A stretch of 10,012 bases of DNA, from contig JAKJDA010000068.1 in assembly GCA_022706165.1 (NCBI GenBank), positions 367-10,378 of the forward strand, in the 5' to 3' direction. This DNA is from Candidatus Hydrogenedentota bacterium (lineage in GTDB: Bacteria > Hydrogenedentota > Hydrogenedentia > Hydrogenedentales > SLHB01). Position 1 is the stretch's first letter. The number at the start of each line of letters is the position of its first letter. The notes under the pieces were generated by a model that saw nothing but the letters and a program-made list of their open reading frames with translations, was not told the origin of the DNA and made no database searches. Shown one piece after another: positions 7,069 to 10,012 of the stretch. Both the position numbers and the translations under genes were made by a program.

Positions 7069-7596
7069 TTATCGCGCGGCCTTGTTGAACTCGCACCGGC
7101 GATTCTTCGACCAAGCGGCTTCGTCGTGACCGCCGTCGACCGGCTTTTCTTCGCCGTAGCTGATGGTGACGATGCGATCGCCGGAGATGCCAAGTTTCAC
7201 CAGGTAGTCGCGGACGGCCAGGGCGCGTTTCTCGCCGAGGGCCAGGTTGTATTCCTGGGTGCCGCGTTCGTCGCAGTGGCCTTCGATCTGGACCAGGACG
7301 TCCGGCTGGGCCTTGATAAGCTCCGCATTTTTGTTGAGCTTGGCGCGGGTGTCGGCGCGCAGATCGTATTTATTATAATCGAAGTGCACCGTCGACAGGC
7401 CTTCAAAAGGCACCCACATTTTGCTGGTTACGTCGATGTCCGGCTGTCCATCGCCGCTTCCTTGCTGCTCGACTGCCGGGCCAGGGGTCGGCGTGATTTT
7501 GGGCTGTTTTTTGCTGGCGCAACCCGTTCCCAACGCCAGCATCAAAATCAGGCTTGCCGCAAGGACTGTGAATACGAAACCGCGTTTGCTGTTCAT
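7069..7596 (-). CDS. pal: Peptidoglycan-associated lipoprotein Pal
   Basis: A 175-residue outer-membrane lipoprotein that binds the diaminopimelate side chain of peptidoglycan and interacts with TolB. The signal peptide (residues 1-25, hydrophobic core VLAASLILMLAL) ends in lipobox GTGC with Cys26. A Gln/Pro/Gly-rich tether leads to an OmpA-like domain at about 65-175: VHFDYN (70-75), EGHCDERGTQEYN (105-117) with the ligand-binding Asp109, NLALGEKRA with Arg124, ISYGEEKP (145-152) and the closing NRRCEF (165-170). Length and order match the family. The ATG is preceded by a strong GGAGG (7602-7606) five nt upstream. The gene is followed by cpoB, the usual Pal neighbour, but it is preceded by tRNA-Arg and gyrA, not tolB. 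Confidence 0.96.
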   Translation of the reverse strand: MNSKRGFVFTVLAASLILMLALGTGCASKKQPKITPTPGPAVEQQGSGDGQPDIDVTSKMWVPFEGLSTVHFDYNKYDLRADTRAKLNKNAELIKAQPDVLVQIEGHCDERGTQEYNLALGEKRALAVRDYLVKLGISGDRIVTISYGEEKPVDGGHDEAAWSKNRRCEFNKAAR

Positions 7597-7606
7597 GGTC
7601 TCCTCC

Positions 7607-7806
7607 GCACTATTCTTCTTTTCGTTTCCGCTTTATCTACAAAGGGGCCACGGTCTCTGGTGACAAACAGAGCCACCGCCGTGAAACACGCCCCTATCCG
7701 AGACTGTCTTTGCCCCCCCGACTCTCGCGTCAATGGCGGGCAGGGGATCGGCGCGCCATAGTCATGGTAATACCCCGACATTATCAAAACGTTTCCGCTA
7801 CTCGTA
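7607..7806. other. Intergenic region upstream of pal
   Basis: About 200 nt between the hairpin after the tRNA and the pal ribosome site. It should hold the pal promoter. Candidates on the minus strand are GATAAT near 7780 as a -10 box, without a good -35, and TTGTCA near 7660 as a -35, without a good -10 at 17 nt; I cannot choose between them. It also contains a run of seven C (7713-7719, plus strand). A 64-codon open frame on the minus strand that overlaps the pal start has no ribosome site and no protein-like pattern. Confidence 0.4.
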
Positions 7807-7839
7807 CTATTCCCGCCCTCGCTCTGGGGGCTGGAATAG
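7807..7839. repeat. Hairpin just downstream of tRNA-Arg
   Basis: CTATTCC (7807-7813) pairs with GGAATAG (7833-7839), and inside it GCCC pairs with GGGC across one mismatch, leaving a 9-nt loop. It starts 4 nt after the tRNA CCA end on the minus strand. No T run follows directly on either strand (the nearest is TTTT about 18 nt beyond on the minus strand), so it is not a textbook intrinsic terminator. It may act as a weak terminator or a 3'-processing element of the tRNA precursor. Confidence 0.5.
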
Positions 7840-7843
7840 AGAA

Positions 7844-7919
7844 TGGCGCGCTCGGCAGGATTCGAACCTGCGACACCTAGCTCCGGAGGCTAGTGCTCTA
7901 TCCCCTGAGCTACGAGCGC
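7844..7919 (-). tRNA. tRNA-Arg, anticodon CCG
   Basis: The minus strand folds as a complete 76-nt cloverleaf. Acceptor arms GCGCTCG and CGAGCGC pair fully, followed by discriminator G and an encoded CCA. The D arm is GCTC/GAGC with loop AGGGGATA. The anticodon stem CTAGC/GCTAG carries the loop CTCCGGA, giving anticodon CCG after T33, which reads the Arg codon CGG. The variable loop is GTGTC and the T arm GCAGG-TTCGAAT-CCTGC. Confidence 0.97.
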
Positions 7920-7946
7920 CCTCGTTTCGTTCGGCTATGCCAAACA

Positions 7947-7975
7947 TGATTAGACTATCACACCTCGTCCGTCAA
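7947..7975 (-). promoter_or_regulatory. Sigma70-like promoter of tRNA-Arg
   Basis: On the minus strand TTGACG (7970-7975) and TAATCA (7947-7952) are separated by exactly 17 nt. The predicted transcript start near 7940 would give a 5' leader of about 20 nt before the tRNA. It lies between the gyrA stop and the tRNA, suggesting that the tRNA, and perhaps pal-cpoB by read-through, is transcribed independently of gyrA. The -10 box is imperfect. Confidence 0.55.
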
Positions 7976-8009
7976 AGTCCAACATTGCGCGGACGCAAGG
8001 GAAAAAGAC

Positions 8010-10012
8010 TCACGCGTTTTCGTCTTCGTCCGTTTCGGAAAAAAGACCGTTCTCATCGTCTTGCGTCGACAAACCGGGCGAAATTTGCTGCGCTTCGCCC
8101 AAGGTCGCGGCGGTTTCCGTCAGGTGTTCTTCCTTGCTTTCGGCCAATGCGCGGGCGACGGCGCTGACCTGCGCGCCTTCGGTCGGGGACATGATCTTGA
8201 CGCCTTGCGTGTTGCGGCCTATCGTGCGGATGTCCTTGACGGGCGTGCGGATCACGATGCCGTCCGTGCTGACGACGACAATCTCGTCTTCGTCGTCGAC
8301 GGTGAGCATGCCCACGACGTTGCCGTTGCGGTCGCTGGTCTTGATGTTGATGATACCTTGTCCGCCTCGGTGTTGCAGCCGGTATTCGCCGACCTTTGTC
8401 CGTTTGCCGAAGCCCCTTTCTGTTACACTGAGAACCGTCATGTCGTCCTCGGCGATGGAAACGCCGATCACGCGATCGCCTTTTTCCAGGCGAATGCCAA
8501 TCACGCCGCGCGCGCCGCGCCCCATGGAGCGGACGTCTTTTTCGGGAAAACGAATCGCCAAACCGTTGTACGTGGCGATCAGGATGTTGTCGTTGCCCGA
8601 GGTGATCTGCACGTCGATGAGATCGTCGCCCTTGTCGAGATCGATCGCGATAATGCCCGCCGCGCGCGGATTGCTGAAAGCGGTGAGTTCGGTCTTCTTG
8701 ATCGTGCCGTTGGCGGTCACCATGAAAACGAACTTGCCCTCTTCCTTGAGGTCGCGCACCGGCAAGCATGCCGTCACGCGTTCGTCTCCCGTGAGGTCAA
8801 GCACATTCACGATCGCGCGACCACGGGCCGTGCGGCTGGCCTTGGGCAATTCATGCACCCTGCGCCAGTACACGCGCCCGAGGTTCGTGAAGAAGAGCAT
8901 GTATTGGTGCGCCGACGCGATGAACAGGTCGCGCACAAAGTCTTCTTCCTTCGTCTCCATGCCGGCAACGCCCCTGCCGCCGCGCCGCTGTTTGCGGTAG
9001 GTGCTGACGGGCACGCGCTTGATGTAGCCTTGGTTCGACACCGTCACGACCATGTTCTCGTCGGCGATGAGATCTTCGATGGCGAATTCCGAGGTCTCGC
9101 CCAAGATAATCGTGCGGCGGTCGTCGCCGTATTTGTTCCGAACTTCGAGTATCTCGCGGCGGACCTCGGCCAAAATCGTGCGTTCGCTCGACAGAATGCG
9201 CTGGAAGTGCTCGATCTGTTTGAGCAAGTCGGCGTATTCCTTCTCTAACTCCTCGCGTTCGAGACCGGTCAATCGGCGCAGGCGCATGGCGAGGATCGCG
9301 TTGGCCTGAATCTCGGTGAAACCGAAGCGATCGCCCAATCGCACGCGGGCCTGATCGGCGTCTTCCGACGAACGTATGATCTCGATCACTTCGTCGATAT
9401 GGTCGATGGCCTTGAGCAGTCCTTCGACGATATGCGCGCGCGCCTCGGCTTGGCGCAGGTCGTACTCGGTGCGCTTGCGGACGATCTCGGCGCGGTGCTT
9501 GACGTAGTAGCCGACCATTTCCAGCAGCGACAACACGCGCGGCTGATTGTTCACCAGCGCCAGCATCAAAATGCTCGCGTTTTCTTGCAGCTGCGTGTGT
9601 TTGTAGAGCTGATTCAGGATGACCTGAGGCTCATCGCCCTTGCGCACTTCGATGACGACGCGCATCCCATCGCGGTCGGACTCGTCGCGCAAGTCCGTGA
9701 TGCCCTCGACCGTCTTGGCGTTGACCAACTCCGCGATGTTTTCGATCAGGCGCGCCTTGTTGACCTGATACGGCAGTTCCTTGACGATGATGCGATCCCG
9801 ATTGGCGCGCTGGTCGTGTTCAATGGCGACCTTGGCGCGCACGGTGATGCGCCCGCGTCCGGTGCGGTATGCCTCGGGCAAGCCTTCGCACCCGTAGATG
9901 ATGCCGCCGGTCGGGAAATCGGGCGCTTTGACGAAGCGCATCATGTCTGCGACGGTCGCCTTGGGATTGTCAATGAGATGCACGACCGCGTCACAGACTT
10001 CGCGCAAATTGT
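8010..10012 (-). CDS. gyrA: DNA gyrase subunit A, N-terminus cut by window edge
   Basis: The last 667 or so residues of GyrA, the DNA-cleaving subunit of the ATP-dependent type II topoisomerase that adds negative supercoils. The visible part starts near NLREVCDAVVHLIDNP, so the active-site Tyr and quinolone-resistance region lie outside. Counting from that Leu: FPTGGIIYG (31-39), EAYRTGRG (45-52), PYQVNKARLIE (79-89), GITDLRDESDRDG (102-114), the coiled-coil and exit gate (about 165-300), then the C-terminal pinwheel. The GyrA box QRRGGRG (340-346, at 8970-8990), absent from ParC, identifies gyrase and not topoisomerase IV. A second box-like QHRGGQG occurs at 545-551. The protein ends in an acidic tail (SETDEDENA). 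The leftmost codon of the usual reading (10005-10007) is an internal Leu TTG, not a start. I see no clear terminator after the stop. Confidence 0.97.
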   Translation of the reverse strand, partial: NLREVCDAVVHLIDNPKATVADMMRFVKAPDFPTGGIIYGCEGLPEAYRTGRGRITVRAKVAIEHDQRANRDRIIVKELPYQVNKARLIENIAELVNAKTVEGITDLRDESDRDGMRVVIEVRKGDEPQVILNQLYKHTQLQENASILMLALVNNQPRVLSLLEMVGYYVKHRAEIVRKRTEYDLRQAEARAHIVEGLLKAIDHIDEVIEIIRSSEDADQARVRLGDRFGFTEIQANAILAMRLRRLTGLEREELEKEYADLLKQIEHFQRILSSERTILAEVRREILEVRNKYGDDRRTIILGETSEFAIEDLIADENMVVTVSNQGYIKRVPVSTYRKQRRGGRGVAGMETKEEDFVRDLFIASAHQYMLFFTNLGRVYWRRVHELPKASRTARGRAIVNVLDLTGDERVTACLPVRDLKEEGKFVFMVTANGTIKKTELTAFSNPRAAGIIAIDLDKGDDLIDVQITSGNDNILIATYNGLAIRFPEKDVRSMGRGARGVIGIRLEKGDRVIGVSIAEDDMTVLSVTERGFGKRTKVGEYRLQHRGGQGIINIKTSDRNGNVVGMLTVDDEDEIVVVSTDGIVIRTPVKDIRTIGRNTQGVKIMSPTEGAQVSAVARALAESKEEHLTETAATLGEAQQISPGLSTQDDENGLFSETDEDENA

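Noticed and set aside
7593..7787. 64-codon open frame on the minus strand upstream of pal
   Set aside because: No ribosome site, unordered composition, and it overlaps the pal start; more likely untranslated leader.
7986..8007. Terminator after gyrA
   Set aside because: A small TTGCG/CGCAA hairpin lies after the stop, but the T run on the minus strand precedes the stem instead of following it.
8061..9248. 395-codon open frame on the plus strand
   Set aside because: Fully antisense to gyrA, with the His/Asp/Val-rich composition typical of a mirror frame.

Overview
The window comes from a moderately GC-rich Gram-negative bacterium. An outer membrane is implied by a Pal lipoprotein, a CpoB/YbgF-like Tol-Pal accessory protein and a DUF1573 lipoprotein. 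A eukaryote-type UDP-N-acetylhexosamine pyrophosphorylase, a BadF/BadG-type sugar kinase and a long DUF1573 lipoprotein together would suit a PVC-like or Hydrogenedentota-like deep lineage. That is an inference from gene content; no taxonomic marker was searched.

Layout, left to right. (1) Positions 2-1885, plus strand: the 3' portion of a large unrecognised protein gene that runs off the left edge. (2) Positions 1889-5978, minus strand: four tightly spaced genes, transcribed in the order sugar kinase, DUF1573 lipoprotein, small four-CxxC zinc-ribbon protein, UDP-HexNAc pyrophosphorylase. Gaps are 4, 41 and 1 nt, so this looks like one operon. It ends 3 nt from the convergent stop of the left gene. 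(3) Positions 6099-7596, minus strand: pal then cpoB, closed by a clear intrinsic terminator at 6029-6065. (4) Positions 7844-7919: tRNA-Arg(CCG), minus strand, with its own sigma70-like promoter. (5) Positions 8010-10012, minus strand: the 3' two-thirds or more of gyrA, running off the right edge.

How the genes fit together. The kinase and pyrophosphorylase are the first and last steps of an amino-sugar salvage route (GlcNAc to GlcNAc-6-P, then after a mutase GlcNAc-1-P to UDP-GlcNAc) that feeds envelope polymers. Pal and CpoB anchor and coordinate the outer membrane with peptidoglycan. The middle of the window is therefore mostly envelope-related, flanked by housekeeping tRNA and gyrase genes. 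tolQRAB are not in this window.

I see no mobile element, CRISPR array, phage gene or defence system. The most notable points are the mixed amino-sugar/envelope operon, its uncharacterised zinc-ribbon protein, unusual cysteine substitutions in the kinase motifs, a lipidated CpoB, a second GyrA-box-like motif in gyrase, and the unidentified left-edge protein.
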